Shown: positions 16,185 to 25,911 of the stretch, piece after piece | How positions within the stretch are numbered: position 1 is the stretch's first letter | How the letters are laid out: every line of letters starts with the position of its first letter | Assembly (NCBI GenBank): GCA_934317845.1 | Contig: CAKRES010000003.1 | Coordinates: forward strand, 112,209-176,208 | Length of the DNA: 64,000 bases | Direction of reading: 5' to 3' | From: an uncultured Lachnospiraceae bacterium | GTDB taxonomy: Bacteria; Bacillota; Clostridia; Lachnospirales; Lachnospiraceae | Position numbers and translations under genes: made by a program | The notes under the pieces: generated by a model | What the model was told of the DNA's origin: nothing | The model's database searches: none | What the model saw: only the letters and a program-made list of their open reading frames with translations

Positions 16185-16463
16185 ATGAGAATTGGTTCGA
16201 TCAGTCAGATCAGTCAGTTGTATCAGATGAATACAACCGCAAAAAAGAATACAAAAACAACAGAGAGCCAGCTGGATGCGATCTCTATTTCCTCCGCAGG
16301 AAAGGATTATCAGGTGGCAAAGAGCGCACTCTCTAAGATTTCAGATGTCAGACAGGACAGAGTAGAGCAGCTCAAGAAGCAGATATCGGATGGTTCTTAT
16401 GAAGTAAGTGCAGAGGATTTTGCTTCGCATTTGCTCAAAGCATACGAGAAACGTACCATATAA
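16185..16463 (+). CDS. flgM: FlgM, anti-sigma-D factor
   Basis: 92 residues, with GGTGGTG upstream. FlgM holds sigma-D inactive until the hook-basal body is complete. The C-terminal half carries the sigma-binding helices: AISISSAGKDYQVAKSALSK, then SDVRQDRVEQLKKQISDGSYEVSAEDFASHLL, close to Bacillus FlgM. The N-terminal half is flexible and rich in Ser, Thr and Lys, as usual. It has its own sigma-D promoter, giving the expected negative feedback. flgN begins 20 bases downstream. Confidence 0.93.
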   Translation: MRIGSISQISQLYQMNTTAKKNTKTTESQLDAISISSAGKDYQVAKSALSKISDVRQDRVEQLKKQISDGSYEVSAEDFASHLLKAYEKRTI

Positions 16464-16483
16464 CATAGAATGTGAGGTTTATT

Positions 16484-17002
16484 ATGGCAACCTTGATTGC
16501 AACATTAGTGGAAGCACTGGAAGAAGAATGTAAGGTGTTTGATGAACTTCTGATCGTTTCTTCTGACAAGACGAAAGCGATCGTCGCAAATGATATGCAG
16601 GCATTGCAGGTGATCACAGACCGGGAACAGGATGTTCTTACCACGATCACGAATCTGGAAAACCGCAGGGAAGCAGCTACCAGAGACATTGCGACCGTGC
16701 TTGGAAAAAGTGAACAAAATCCGACATTACTTGAGATCATTTCCTATCTGGATGGACAGCCGGAGATACAGCAGAAGCTTTCACGGATCCATGATGAGTT
16801 GAAGGACAAGGTGAGCCGTCTTGCCAGAGAGAATGAGCATAACGCAGTGCTGGTGAATGACCAGCTGGAGATGATCCAATTTAATCTAAATGTCATACAG
16901 AGCATGAATCAGGCTCCGCAGACCGGAACCTACAACAAAGGAGCGTACAATGCAGGAGAAACTTATGCTCCACCGAAAGGATATTTTGATTCCAGTTCCT
17001 GA
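16484..17002 (+). CDS. flgN: FlgN-type flagellar export chaperone
   Basis: 172 residues. FlgN binds the C-termini of FlgK and FlgL and delivers them to the export gate. The protein is a mostly helical coiled coil (about 1-145) with a Tyr/Gly/Pro-rich tail (TYNKGAYNAGETYAPPKG). ATG 16484 follows GTGAGG at suitable spacing and is preferred to the upstream GTG 16472. Position between flgM and flgK supports the call. A hairpin with a T run follows before flgK. Confidence 0.85.
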   Translation: MATLIATLVEALEEECKVFDELLIVSSDKTKAIVANDMQALQVITDREQDVLTTITNLENRREAATRDIATVLGKSEQNPTLLEIISYLDGQPEIQQKLSRIHDELKDKVSRLARENEHNAVLVNDQLEMIQFNLNVIQSMNQAPQTGTYNKGAYNAGETYAPPKGYFDSSS

Positions 17003-17065
17003 TGTAAATGGAGTTACAGGAGGGAACAGGATGAGGCAGAACAGATTGTAACTGAACGTATGGAT

Positions 17066-17110
17066 ACACCATCAGTTATGCATATGGGTGCACGAACTGA
17101 TGGTGTTTTT
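17066..17110 (+). terminator. Hairpin with T run between flgN and flgK (terminator or attenuator)
   Basis: ACACCATCAGTT (17066-17077) pairs perfectly with AACTGATGGTGT (17095-17106) across a 17-base loop, followed by TTTT. No promoter is visible between it and flgK 27 bases away, so flgK must be reached by read-through or regulated antitermination. Confidence 0.65.
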
Positions 17111-17136
17111 ATGTATAGGAAAAAGAGGTGAAAAGC

Positions 17137-18975
17137 ATGGGCGTAGGATCTATGGGAGGATTGTATCTGGGGGTTTCCGGACTTCGTGTGAATCATACGG
17201 CACTTACTACAACAGCGCACAATTTATCCAACCTGGATTCAGAAGGATATTCCAGACAACAGGTCTTGATGCGGGATGCATCTTATTCCAAATATGCAAC
17301 CGGAGCAGTCAATTCCATGCAGCTGGGACTTGGAACGGATATGGCAAAGATCCGACAGGTCAGAGATACCTTTGCAGATAAACAATATCGTCTGGAGACC
17401 GGACGCGGTTCCTTTTATGGAGCAATGAGTGATGTGGCCGCCGAGGTGGAACGCTATTTCGGTGTGGATGTGGATGAACAGCCACTAAAAAACGCCATGA
17501 CAACATTCTGGCAGTCATTGAATGAATTACAAAAGGAACCGGACAGTATTTTAAAAAGAGAAACATTTATTTTAGCATCCCAGCAGATGATCGACCAGGC
17601 AAAACTGATCTATGATCAGATTACAGATTATCAGGTGCAGGTCAATAAGCAGATCGAGAAAAAGGTTGATGAGATCAATCATATGGCAGAACAGATCCGT
17701 GATCTGAACCAGAAGATCGTGGCGATCGAAGGAAACGATGTGGAATCAGCCAATGATTTAAGAGACCAGAGAAATTATCTGTTGGATCAGCTGGCAACCT
17801 ATGGAGAGATCCGCTACAGGGAAGATGATGTAGGCTGTGTGACAGTCAACTTTGAGAACAATACACTGGTAGCAGAAGACCGGGTGTTTAAGCTGGCAAC
17901 CGAGCGTATGAATGAGACCAGTAACCTGTTAAAAGTGGTCTGGAAGGATCACGGAAATATGGACACCTATCATTTTTCGGATCTTCCGGATGCTACAACG
18001 AGTACAGATGTTGGTTCTTTAAAGGGACTTCTTTATGCGCGGGGTACGATCATTGCCAACTATACGAATATGAGTGAGGAGAGTATTGACTGGACAGCGT
18101 ATAAGAACAGGGATGGCTCCCAGAAGTACCAGAGCCTTGCGGAGTTTTACGCTGGGGAAGGATATGCAGATTATGGAGAGTATTATGAGAAGAATCTCTC
18201 TCCATTTCTGGTAAGTAATTTAGAGTGTCAGATGGATTATCTGATCCATAATATTGTCACGACGATCAATGATATTATCTGCCCCAATAAGGAACTTGGT
18301 ACGGCTATGACAGTAACAGATGCGAATGGTAATGCTTTGACGATCGCAGCAGGAAGTAAGGTATTAGATACGGATCGTGCCCCGATTGGCTTAGGGGAAG
18401 AGGGAGAACCGGGGACGGAAGTATTTTCCCGTCAGACGGTTGACCGCTATACGAAATACAGTTATACAGATGCAGCAGGAAAGACGAAAACGTTATATGT
18501 ATACAATGAAGAAGATTTTGATGATCCTTTTACCCAGTATACGATTGATCAGCTGGTGATCAATGAAGATGTGATCAAAAGCCCAAGTCTGATCCCGCTT
18601 TCCAATCAGGATCATTCCAATGATCAGAATACGATGAACAAGTTGTTGGATGCGTGGAGCAGCGAAGGAGATTACAAAGATAACATCAAAACGCTCACAC
18701 CAAATACGATGACAGGATATGATTTTCAGGCGTATTATAATGCGATGATCAATAGTCTTGCAAATGTTGGAAATTCCTACGAGAATATTGCTTCTAATCA
18801 GAAGATCGTTGCCAATCAGATTGACGATCGTAGACAGGTGGTTGCTGGTACGAGCAGCGATGAGGAGCTTTCCAATATGATCATGTTCCAACAGGGATAC
18901 AATGCAGCGTCCCGGTATATCAATGTGGTAGCTGATATGCTGGATACACTGGTAAATCGATTGGGTCGTGGATAA
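17137..18975 (+). CDS. flgK: FlgK, hook-filament junction protein, copy 1
   Basis: 612 residues. FlgK (HAP1) forms the first junction ring between hook and filament. The N-terminus GLYLGVSGLRVNHTALTTTAHNLSNLDSEGYSRQQVLM and C-terminus SDEELSNMIMFQQGYNAASRYI, then MLDTLVNRLG, are standard. ATG 17137 has AAAGAGGTG at proper spacing; an in-frame GTG at 17128 overlaps that site. It sits 40 bases upstream of a second flgK-like gene with a different central domain. Confidence 0.92.
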   Translation: MGVGSMGGLYLGVSGLRVNHTALTTTAHNLSNLDSEGYSRQQVLMRDASYSKYATGAVNSMQLGLGTDMAKIRQVRDTFADKQYRLETGRGSFYGAMSDVAAEVERYFGVDVDEQPLKNAMTTFWQSLNELQKEPDSILKRETFILASQQMIDQAKLIYDQITDYQVQVNKQIEKKVDEINHMAEQIRDLNQKIVAIEGNDVESANDLRDQRNYLLDQLATYGEIRYREDDVGCVTVNFENNTLVAEDRVFKLATERMNETSNLLKVVWKDHGNMDTYHFSDLPDATTSTDVGSLKGLLYARGTIIANYTNMSEESIDWTAYKNRDGSQKYQSLAEFYAGEGYADYGEYYEKNLSPFLVSNLECQMDYLIHNIVTTINDIICPNKELGTAMTVTDANGNALTIAAGSKVLDTDRAPIGLGEEGEPGTEVFSRQTVDRYTKYSYTDAAGKTKTLYVYNEEDFDDPFTQYTIDQLVINEDVIKSPSLIPLSNQDHSNDQNTMNKLLDAWSSEGDYKDNIKTLTPNTMTGYDFQAYYNAMINSLANVGNSYENIASNQKIVANQIDDRRQVVAGTSSDEELSNMIMFQQGYNAASRYINVVADMLDTLVNRLGRG

Positions 18976-19015
18976 ACAGCAGAATATAAATGAAAGATAA
19001 CAGGTGGTGAACAGT

Positions 19016-20857
19016 ATGCCGTCCACATTTTTTGGATTGAACATTTCAAAGAGCGGCCTGAGTGCGTACCAGGCCAGTATTAATACAACTGCACATAACA
19101 TTTCCAATGCGTCGACAGACGGATATTCCAGGCAAAATGTAACGAAACGGGCATCAGATGCGATCCGTACGCATAATTCCTATGGTGCACAGGGTTCCGG
19201 TGTAGATATTATCAGTGTAGACCGGGAGCGGAACAGCTATTACGATACCAAATACTGGAACAACCATTGCTATTATGGGCAGTATCAGGCAAAACAGGAT
19301 TTTATGAGCCAGATCGAGAACTATTTTAACGAGATTGATAAGGATGGATTTACGACAGAATTTGACAAATTTTTCAATGCACTTGTGGATCTTACATCTG
19401 AGCCAAGCAGCTCCAATAAAAAGGTGACTGCAACGAGCTATGCGTCCTCTTTGATGGATTATTTTAATTCCTTAAGTGAGAGCCTCACTGCGGTGCAGGA
19501 GGATGCCAACGATCAGATCAAGTCAGTATGTGACCGGATCAACTCTATTTCTGATCAGCTCCTTTCCATTAACAAACAGATCCAGGCGATCGAGATCACA
19601 GGGCAGAAAGCCAACGACTTGAGAGATCAAAGAGAGATTCTGGTAGATGAACTTTCCCTCTATGTGAACGTGACCGTGCAGGAAAATGATATCGTGATAC
19701 CGGGTGCAGTGAATGAGTTCGGAGAGCCATTAAAGGCAGGAATTACAGATTATAATGTATACATCAACGATCAGCTTCTGGCGGATAACTTAAAGAGCAA
19801 TCATCTTGTCTGTACGCCGCGGCAGAAGGAGCTGGCGATCAATGACCGTTCCGGTCTTTACGAAGTTACATGGAATTTTGAAGATGGTATCAAGTTTGAT
19901 CTGAATTCCAGTGGAATGGATGGACAGTTAAAGGGATTGTTTGATATCCGGGATGGCAATAATGCGGAAACATTTAAGGGAACAGTGTCTGCCAGTGTGG
20001 GAGATACCAGTGTGACATTAGAGGCCGATCATATCAAGAGCATCAATCGTATCAATATTCCGGATGAAGGTGTACTGACGATTGGAAGCTTTGATTACGA
20101 ATATAGTAATTTCACGATCAACTATGATGCAAAAGGAGAGATCGCGTCGTATACATTTGACTTGAAAGATCCGGTAAAAAAGGCAGCCAATCAGGTTGTG
20201 GCACGTGTAGGAGAGGATGTCGATTACAAGGGGATCCCTTACTATCAGGCGCAGCTCAATGAATTTGTCCGTACGTTTGCACAAGAATTTAACACGCTTC
20301 ACAATCAGGGAACAGATGCAGCAGGCAACAAGGGATTAGATGTGTTTACTGCTGACAATAATGTGACCGGAGATCAGATGGAAGTGATCGAAGACGGAGA
20401 CGATGCCTTGAAGGGGGCAGTGGTCAGTGCGAAAAAGGACAGTTATTACCGGATCACGGCAGCCAATGTCAAACTCAACAAAAATATTGAAAAGGACAGC
20501 AATCTGTTCTGCACAAGATATCCGAGTGAGCAGGGAGTAGAGTCGTGCGATCTGTTAAAGAAGCTGGTGGATCTAAAGTCCGATCAGGATATGTTCAGCC
20601 AGGGTAATCCGGCAGAATTTTTGCAGGCGGTTGTGGCAGATATTTCTGTAGACTCAAGTAAAGCAAGTAATTTTGAAAAGAGTCTTACAGATGTCTTACA
20701 GACAATTGATAATCAGCGTGCTTCCATATCCGGAGTGGATACAAACGAGGAGCTCGCAAATCTGGTGATCTATCAGAATGGTTACAATCTCTGCTCCAGA
20801 ATGATCTCTGTATTTAACCAGATTTATGATAAATTGATCAATCAGACAGGCTTATAA
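19016..20857 (+). CDS. flgK: FlgK, hook-filament junction protein, copy 2
   Basis: 613 residues, ATG 19016 after CAGGTGGTG. The ends are FlgK-like: FFGLNISKSGLSAYQASINTTAHNISNASTDGYSRQNV and TNEELANLVIYQNGYNLCSRMI. The middle differs strongly from copy 1, so this is an old duplication and not a recent repeat. Both have full length and no breaks. The two could form a mixed junction or serve alternative states; this is unknown. flgL follows 22 bases later. Confidence 0.9.
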   Translation: MPSTFFGLNISKSGLSAYQASINTTAHNISNASTDGYSRQNVTKRASDAIRTHNSYGAQGSGVDIISVDRERNSYYDTKYWNNHCYYGQYQAKQDFMSQIENYFNEIDKDGFTTEFDKFFNALVDLTSEPSSSNKKVTATSYASSLMDYFNSLSESLTAVQEDANDQIKSVCDRINSISDQLLSINKQIQAIEITGQKANDLRDQREILVDELSLYVNVTVQENDIVIPGAVNEFGEPLKAGITDYNVYINDQLLADNLKSNHLVCTPRQKELAINDRSGLYEVTWNFEDGIKFDLNSSGMDGQLKGLFDIRDGNNAETFKGTVSASVGDTSVTLEADHIKSINRINIPDEGVLTIGSFDYEYSNFTINYDAKGEIASYTFDLKDPVKKAANQVVARVGEDVDYKGIPYYQAQLNEFVRTFAQEFNTLHNQGTDAAGNKGLDVFTADNNVTGDQMEVIEDGDDALKGAVVSAKKDSYYRITAANVKLNKNIEKDSNLFCTRYPSEQGVESCDLLKKLVDLKSDQDMFSQGNPAEFLQAVVADISVDSSKASNFEKSLTDVLQTIDNQRASISGVDTNEELANLVIYQNGYNLCSRMISVFNQIYDKLINQTGL

Positions 20858-20879
20858 TTTTAGAAAATGAGGTGACCAT

Positions 20880-22346
20880 ATGCGGGTAACAAATTTGATG
20901 ATGTCCAATAACGCATTGTTCAATCTGCAAAAACAGGAGCAGCGGTTGAATCGTTTGGATCAGCAGTATACGACACAAAAAAAGATTTCTACACCATCCC
21001 AGGATCCGATCATTGCAACCAGAGCGTTGAAATTGAATACCACTTATAGCGAAGTGTCCCAGTATGTAGGAAAAAATATCCCGGATGCACTGGCATGGAT
21101 GAGTATGACACAGTCTGCCCTGGATAATACAGCATCTATTTTGACAAGCATTTATGAAAAATGCGTGCAGGGTAATGTAGATGGACTTGGCAATACTGAC
21201 AGAAAGGCAATCGCGACAAGCTTGAGCGAATATCGTGACCAGATTTATCAGGAGGGAACAAGCTCTTATAGTGGACGTTTTCTGTTTACCGGTTTTAAGA
21301 CGGATACGAATCTGATCTTTACTACACCGGTGGACGATGAATACACGATCACAGAATCCATGGATGAGTCTGCTATTTCTACTGTGACATCGATCGTCAA
21401 TGCAGTAGGAGAGTTGGCAACGGCAGCCGGGAAAGTGCCAGAGGCGCAGACTTTTTCGCGGGTGCGTTTGTCATATGATCATACAGACGAGGCAGTGACA
21501 CCGACCGTAACATTAAAGGATGGCACCAATCTGAACCCAACAAAAACATTTGCCACCTATGATGATTTTTTAAAGAGTGTTGCCAATACTCCGATTGGAG
21601 ATAAGGATGTCTGCTATATTGCTGATCAGGGAGAGTTGATCTTAGGAAAGGATGCAGCTACGACATTAAAGGCGAGCGGTGGATTTGACATTACTTATCA
21701 GAAGACAGGATTTGATACGAACGATCTTCGTCCGGAGCACTACTTTGAATGTACGCGTGTAGCAAACAAGGGGCTTGCAACGGAAAAAACATACGAATAT
21801 CATAAGACAGAGCAGGATATCAAATATCTGGTCAATTATAACCAGCAGCTTACGGTGAACGTGCAGGCAAAGGATTGCTATACCCACGATATGGGACGGG
21901 ATATCGATGAACTGGTGGATATTGTAAACGATGCGATCGCTGCAGAAGACCGTATGAATGCGTGGGAAGAGAAGATGAACGCAGCCGTGGAAGGCTCTGC
22001 AGAATACGATACCTATAAAGGACTTTATGAAAATGCCAAAGTAGAATATGAGCTTCGTTCTAAGATCATGCAGACGTCATTTGCAGAAAATGAGACGGGC
22101 TTTCAGCAGTACGGCATTACATTCAGTAATCAGGCAACGGATGTGGGAGCCAGAGAACAGCGTGTCAGTCTGATCAAGACAAGACTGGAAAACCAAAAAG
22201 CGGATGTAGAAGAATTGCAGTCGGATAATATCGATGTAGATCTTTCAGAGATCATTGTACGATATACCTCGGCATTGGATGTCTATCAGGCAGCACTTTC
22301 CGCTACCAGCAAAAGTATTACGCAGACATTGTTAGATTATCTGTAA
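20880..22346 (+). CDS. flgL: FlgL, hook-filament junction protein
   Basis: 488 residues, with GAGGTGA just before the start. FlgL (HAP3) sits between FlgK and the first flagellin. MRVTNLMMSNNALFNLQKQEQRLNRLDQQYTTQKKI and the following SQDPIIATRALKLNT are typical, as is the C-terminal helix SEIIVRYTSALDVYQAALSATSK. It is longer than the ~300-residue FlgL of many bacteria because of an inserted middle domain (about 150-400). fliW follows 13 bases after. Confidence 0.92.
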   Translation: MRVTNLMMSNNALFNLQKQEQRLNRLDQQYTTQKKISTPSQDPIIATRALKLNTTYSEVSQYVGKNIPDALAWMSMTQSALDNTASILTSIYEKCVQGNVDGLGNTDRKAIATSLSEYRDQIYQEGTSSYSGRFLFTGFKTDTNLIFTTPVDDEYTITESMDESAISTVTSIVNAVGELATAAGKVPEAQTFSRVRLSYDHTDEAVTPTVTLKDGTNLNPTKTFATYDDFLKSVANTPIGDKDVCYIADQGELILGKDAATTLKASGGFDITYQKTGFDTNDLRPEHYFECTRVANKGLATEKTYEYHKTEQDIKYLVNYNQQLTVNVQAKDCYTHDMGRDIDELVDIVNDAIAAEDRMNAWEEKMNAAVEGSAEYDTYKGLYENAKVEYELRSKIMQTSFAENETGFQQYGITFSNQATDVGAREQRVSLIKTRLENQKADVEELQSDNIDVDLSEIIVRYTSALDVYQAALSATSKSITQTLLDYL

Positions 22347-22359
22347 AAGGAGGATGGCT

Positions 22360-22824
22360 ATGTTAATTAAGACAAAATTTTTTGGAGAAGTAGATATTGA
22401 CGATTCTAAGGTGATCACATTACCGCAGGGACTGCTTGGATTTGAGGATATGAAACATTACACCATCCTTTATAATACAGAAACCTCCAGTGGAGATAGT
22501 ATTTCCTGGTTCCAGTCTGCGGATGAACAGGCACTTGCCATGCCGGTTGTGAATCCGCTTCACGTTAAAGCAGATTACAATCCACTGGTAAATGATGAAC
22601 TGCTTGCACCTCTTGGAGAAGTGGGAGAAGAAGGCTACTTTGTACTGGTAACGATGCGTGTGCCAAAGGACCCGAAGGAGATTTCCTGCAACTTAAAAGC
22701 ACCGATTATCATCAATCCGAAAACGATGTTAGGATGTCAGATCATCGTAGAGAATGAGGATTATCCGATCCGTTACAATGTCTATGACGTTGTGCAGGAA
22801 TTAAAAGCGAAGGCAGGTGAGTAA
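22360..22824 (+). CDS. fliW: FliW, flagellar assembly factor
   Basis: 154 residues. FliW binds CsrA and free flagellin, so that flagellin build-up releases CsrA onto flagellin mRNA. Seen: IKTKFFGEVDIDDSKVITLPQGLLGFEDMKHYTIL at the start and the conserved NPKTMLGCQIIVENEDYPIRY near the end. ATG 22360 is chosen since the AAAGGAGG site (22346-22353) touches the earlier ATG 22354. csrA starts directly after the stop, a typical partner pair. Confidence 0.94.
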   Translation: MLIKTKFFGEVDIDDSKVITLPQGLLGFEDMKHYTILYNTETSSGDSISWFQSADEQALAMPVVNPLHVKADYNPLVNDELLAPLGEVGEEGYFVLVTMRVPKDPKEISCNLKAPIIINPKTMLGCQIIVENEDYPIRYNVYDVVQELKAKAGE

Positions 22825-22825
22825 T

Positions 22826-23047
22826 ATGTTGGCATTATCAAGAAAAGTGGGCGAATCTCTGGTGATTGGAAATAATGTGGAGATCACGATCCTGGAAGTC
22901 AAGGGAGAACAGATCAAGATTGGGATCGATGCTCCAAAGAGTGTTCCGGTCTATCGCAAAGAGTTGTATCTGCAGATCCAGCAGGCAAATCAGGAAGCAA
23001 TGAAACAGGATATTACTCCGGAAGGATTAGATGCATTATTGAATTAA
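22826..23047 (+). CDS. csrA: CsrA, carbon storage/translation regulator
   Basis: 73 residues. CsrA dimers bind GGA motifs in leader hairpins and block translation; in Bacillus the main target is the flagellin mRNA. MLALSRKVGESLVIGN and IKIGIDAPKSVPVYRKELYLQIQ are diagnostic. The start ATG 22826 is one base past the fliW stop. A matching pair of GGA elements is present in the flagellin leader of this same window (26895-26930). A strong terminator follows. Confidence 0.95.
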   Translation: MLALSRKVGESLVIGNNVEITILEVKGEQIKIGIDAPKSVPVYRKELYLQIQQANQEAMKQDITPEGLDALLN

Positions 23048-23051
23048 AACG

Positions 23052-23083
23052 ATTGGCGGCATATCGTATGCTGCCAATTTTTT
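23052..23083 (+). terminator. Intrinsic terminator after csrA
   Basis: ATTGGCGGCATA and TATGCTGCCAAT form a stem with one G-U and a 3-base loop, followed by TTTTT. It ends the flgM-csrA transcript. Confidence 0.8.
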
Positions 23084-23095
23084 GTCAGAAAAATA

Positions 23096-23122
23096 TAAAG
23101 TTTCTTTTGGGATAACCGATAT
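23096..23122 (+). promoter_or_regulatory. Sigma-D promoter of flaG-fliD-fliS
   Basis: TAAA (23096-23099), exact 15-base spacer, ACCGATAT (23115-23122), starting right after the csrA terminator. Confidence 0.87.
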
Positions 23123-23172
23123 ACAATATAACGAAACAGTAGGAATACGAATGCACATGGAGGTGGCTAAGT

Positions 23173-23574
23173 ATGGCAATTGAAGCATTAACAAACAAAG
23201 CTTCAGTTTTTCAAAACAATTATGCTTCTGAACCGGTGAAAGCAGAGGCTGCACCAGCGGCAGAAGTAACAATGGAAAAACAGGAGAATGATTACGCACA
23301 AGATACCAACGAGCAGGGACGCATGGAGGTAGAGAATGCAAAAGAAGTATCACCGGAGAAGGTGAAAAAAGCAGTCAGTGAGATCAATCAGAAGATCAAG
23401 CCGACACATACATCCTGTCAGTTTTCCTATCATGAGGAAACAAACCGCATTTCCATCAAGGTCATCAATGATGATACTGATGAGGTGATCCGTGAGATCC
23501 CGCCAGAGAAAACGCTCGACATGATTGCAAAAACACTGGAATTAGAAGGAATCTTAGTGGACGAAAAAAGATAG
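23173..23574 (+). CDS. flaG: FlaG family flagellar protein
   Basis: 133 residues, GGAGGTGG before the start. A low-complexity Ala/Glu-rich N-terminal half (residues 15-60) precedes the FlaG domain: HTSCQFSYHEETNRISIKVI, then DEVIREIPPEKTLDMIAKTLELEGILVDEKR. FlaG proteins influence filament length; they are usually next to fliD, as here. First gene of a sigma-D-driven unit. Confidence 0.92.
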   Translation: MAIEALTNKASVFQNNYASEPVKAEAAPAAEVTMEKQENDYAQDTNEQGRMEVENAKEVSPEKVKKAVSEINQKIKPTHTSCQFSYHEETNRISIKVINDDTDEVIREIPPEKTLDMIAKTLELEGILVDEKR

Positions 23575-23604
23575 CATGTGTGAGATAGAGAATGGAGGAA
23601 TAGT

Positions 23605-25887
23605 ATGCCAATACGATTATCAGGAATGGCTTCCGGACTGGATACGGAAGCAATTGTACAGGGGTTATCAAGTGCATATCAGATGAAGATCGACAAGGTG
23701 ACAAAGCGGAAAAAGACGCTTACTTACCAGCAGGATGCCTGGTCCACTTTAAACAGTAAAATTTATAGCTTTTACACAGGTACTTTATCCAAAGTGAAAA
23801 CTTATGGTAACTATAAGACGAAAGCAGCAACGGTTGCAGGTGGGACAAAAGCATCTATGAAAGTGAAGGCTTCTTCTGATGCGGTAGAGGGAAGCTATAA
23901 GGTGAAGATCAATTCTACGGCATCGGCTGCATTTTTAACAAGTGCTAGGCTTGCTTCTGCCAAATATACAGCATCCTATGCCGCAACCAATGCGACTACC
24001 TTTCAGGAAATGTATGATGAGAATGGCAACAAGCTTTCAGATTCCCTGATTGGCAAGAGTCTGACTTTTGAAGGAACGCAGATGAAGGCGAAGAAGGATG
24101 CGGATGGCAATGAGCTTTATACATTGGATATCGATGGTGCAGCTGCATCCATTGATCTGTACGATGCAGCCGGCAATGTGACTGGAACAGTGACAGAAGC
24201 TACCACAGCCCAGATTGAAGCTTATCTTTCCAAGATAAAGGAGAAGGATCCGGATCATTATGATTCTTCCAAATATTATGTAGCGGCTGTTTTAGAGCAG
24301 GGAGATGCACTTTCTGCATTTACCTATACGTTTACAGAGAACAGTTCCGTTTCGGATATTAATAAGGCATTGACGGATGCCGGATTTACCGGACTTTCTG
24401 CTGAAATGCAGGAGGGTAAGATCGTATTCGGAAATACCGCAGGTATGACGACGAACGCAGATGGCTCTATCCGTCAGACCGGAGCTTCCTATTCAATCAG
24501 TGGTGCAGATGCGTTAACGGCATTAGGTTTTAATGCAGATGCCTCTGGAAAAGTGGACGTGAATACGACAGCAACGAAGGAGACGGATGGAGAGGGAAAG
24601 GAATCCTATACCTACAACCGTATTATAACTTCCTCTAAGACGATGCAATATGATGTAGCAGATACCGCTCTTTCCGGGAAAAGTAAATTGTCAGAGTATT
24701 TGGGTGATACCTTTAAAAATAATGCCCTGACAGATGCCGATGGCAAAAAGTACATAGAATATGATCTGGTTATGGGAAGTGGCGCAACAGCAAAGACTAC
24801 AACCCTGAAGATTACCGAAGACATGACAGTGAATGACTTTACAAAGGCGATTCAGGATGCGTCTGGCGGAAAAGTGACAGCCTCCTTTGATGCGAAGAAC
24901 CAGCGATTTTTCTTAAACTCCAAAGAAACCGGATCTGAGAACGGCTTTTCTTTAGAAGCAGCGTCAAGTGCGGGTTCGGAAGAAGCATTAAAGAAACTGG
25001 GACTGATAGATGGCAATCCTTACACCGGAAACAGTGCGATGTCAAAACAGGCTGCAACAGATGCAGAGATTGTATTAAATGGAGCAGTTCTGACTTCCTC
25101 GTCTAATGATGTAAAGGTTGATTCGTTAGGACTTACCTTGACGGTAGAGTCTGCGGCTCCGGACGAAGAGCTTTCCTTAAATGTGAGCAAGGATACTGAT
25201 GGCGTCTATAAGATGGTGAAGGATTTCTTAAAGGAATATAATAATCTTGTAAAAGATATGTCGGAGCTTTATTATGCAGAGAAGACAGACTATGAACCAC
25301 TGACAGACGAAGAAGAAGATGAAATGTCTGATAAACAGGTGGAGAAATGGGAAGAAAAAGTAAAAGCAGCTGTATTGCGACGGGATGACAGTTTATATAG
25401 CATTATGAACACGATGCGTAACGGATTGGCGCAGACAGTGAGTGTAAAAGATAAGGATGGAACTTCCCATAATTACTCGTTGTCTTCTTTGGGAATTTCC
25501 ACCGGAAACTATTTGGAGTATGGCATCCTTCATTTAGCTGGTGATGAAGATGATGCAGAGTATGCATCCAAAACCAATAAATTAAAGAATCTGATCGAGG
25601 AAGATCCGGATAAAGTCATGAATATTTTAGCCGGTGTGACATCAAACCTTTATCAGACGATGACGAAAAAGATGAAGTCAACTACACTCAACAGTTATCA
25701 GAAATTATATAATGATAAGACGATGAAGAAGCAGTCAGAGAGCTACGATGACGAGATTGATAAACTGAAAGAAAAGTTAGAATCCGTACAAGATAAATAC
25801 TATCAGCAGTTCAGCAAGATGGAGACTGCACTTTCTAAGTTAAATTCTACGGCATCCAGTCTTGGATTTGGAAGCACAACAAGCTGA
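23605..25887 (+). CDS. fliD: FliD, flagellar filament cap protein
   Basis: 760 residues, GGAGG upstream. FliD caps the growing filament and folds flagellin at its tip. The N-terminus MPIRLSGMASGLDTEAIVQG and the C-terminal coiled coil (YDDEIDKLKEKLESVQDKYYQQFSKMETALSKLN) are standard. It is longer than the ~500 residues of Bacillus FliD because of large insertions in the middle (about 170-500, Thr/Ser/Asp-rich), which would widen the outer domains. fliS follows 24 bases later. Confidence 0.93.
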   Translation: MPIRLSGMASGLDTEAIVQGLSSAYQMKIDKVTKRKKTLTYQQDAWSTLNSKIYSFYTGTLSKVKTYGNYKTKAATVAGGTKASMKVKASSDAVEGSYKVKINSTASAAFLTSARLASAKYTASYAATNATTFQEMYDENGNKLSDSLIGKSLTFEGTQMKAKKDADGNELYTLDIDGAAASIDLYDAAGNVTGTVTEATTAQIEAYLSKIKEKDPDHYDSSKYYVAAVLEQGDALSAFTYTFTENSSVSDINKALTDAGFTGLSAEMQEGKIVFGNTAGMTTNADGSIRQTGASYSISGADALTALGFNADASGKVDVNTTATKETDGEGKESYTYNRIITSSKTMQYDVADTALSGKSKLSEYLGDTFKNNALTDADGKKYIEYDLVMGSGATAKTTTLKITEDMTVNDFTKAIQDASGGKVTASFDAKNQRFFLNSKETGSENGFSLEAASSAGSEEALKKLGLIDGNPYTGNSAMSKQAATDAEIVLNGAVLTSSSNDVKVDSLGLTLTVESAAPDEELSLNVSKDTDGVYKMVKDFLKEYNNLVKDMSELYYAEKTDYEPLTDEEEDEMSDKQVEKWEEKVKAAVLRRDDSLYSIMNTMRNGLAQTVSVKDKDGTSHNYSLSSLGISTGNYLEYGILHLAGDEDDAEYASKTNKLKNLIEEDPDKVMNILAGVTSNLYQTMTKKMKSTTLNSYQKLYNDKTMKKQSESYDDEIDKLKEKLESVQDKYYQQFSKMETALSKLNSTASSLGFGSTTS

Positions 25888-25911
25888 TAAGAAAAGTAGG
25901 AGGATGATGAA

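Noticed and set aside
17137..20857. flgK pair as an assembly duplication
   Set aside because: The middles and codons differ too much; they are true paralogues.
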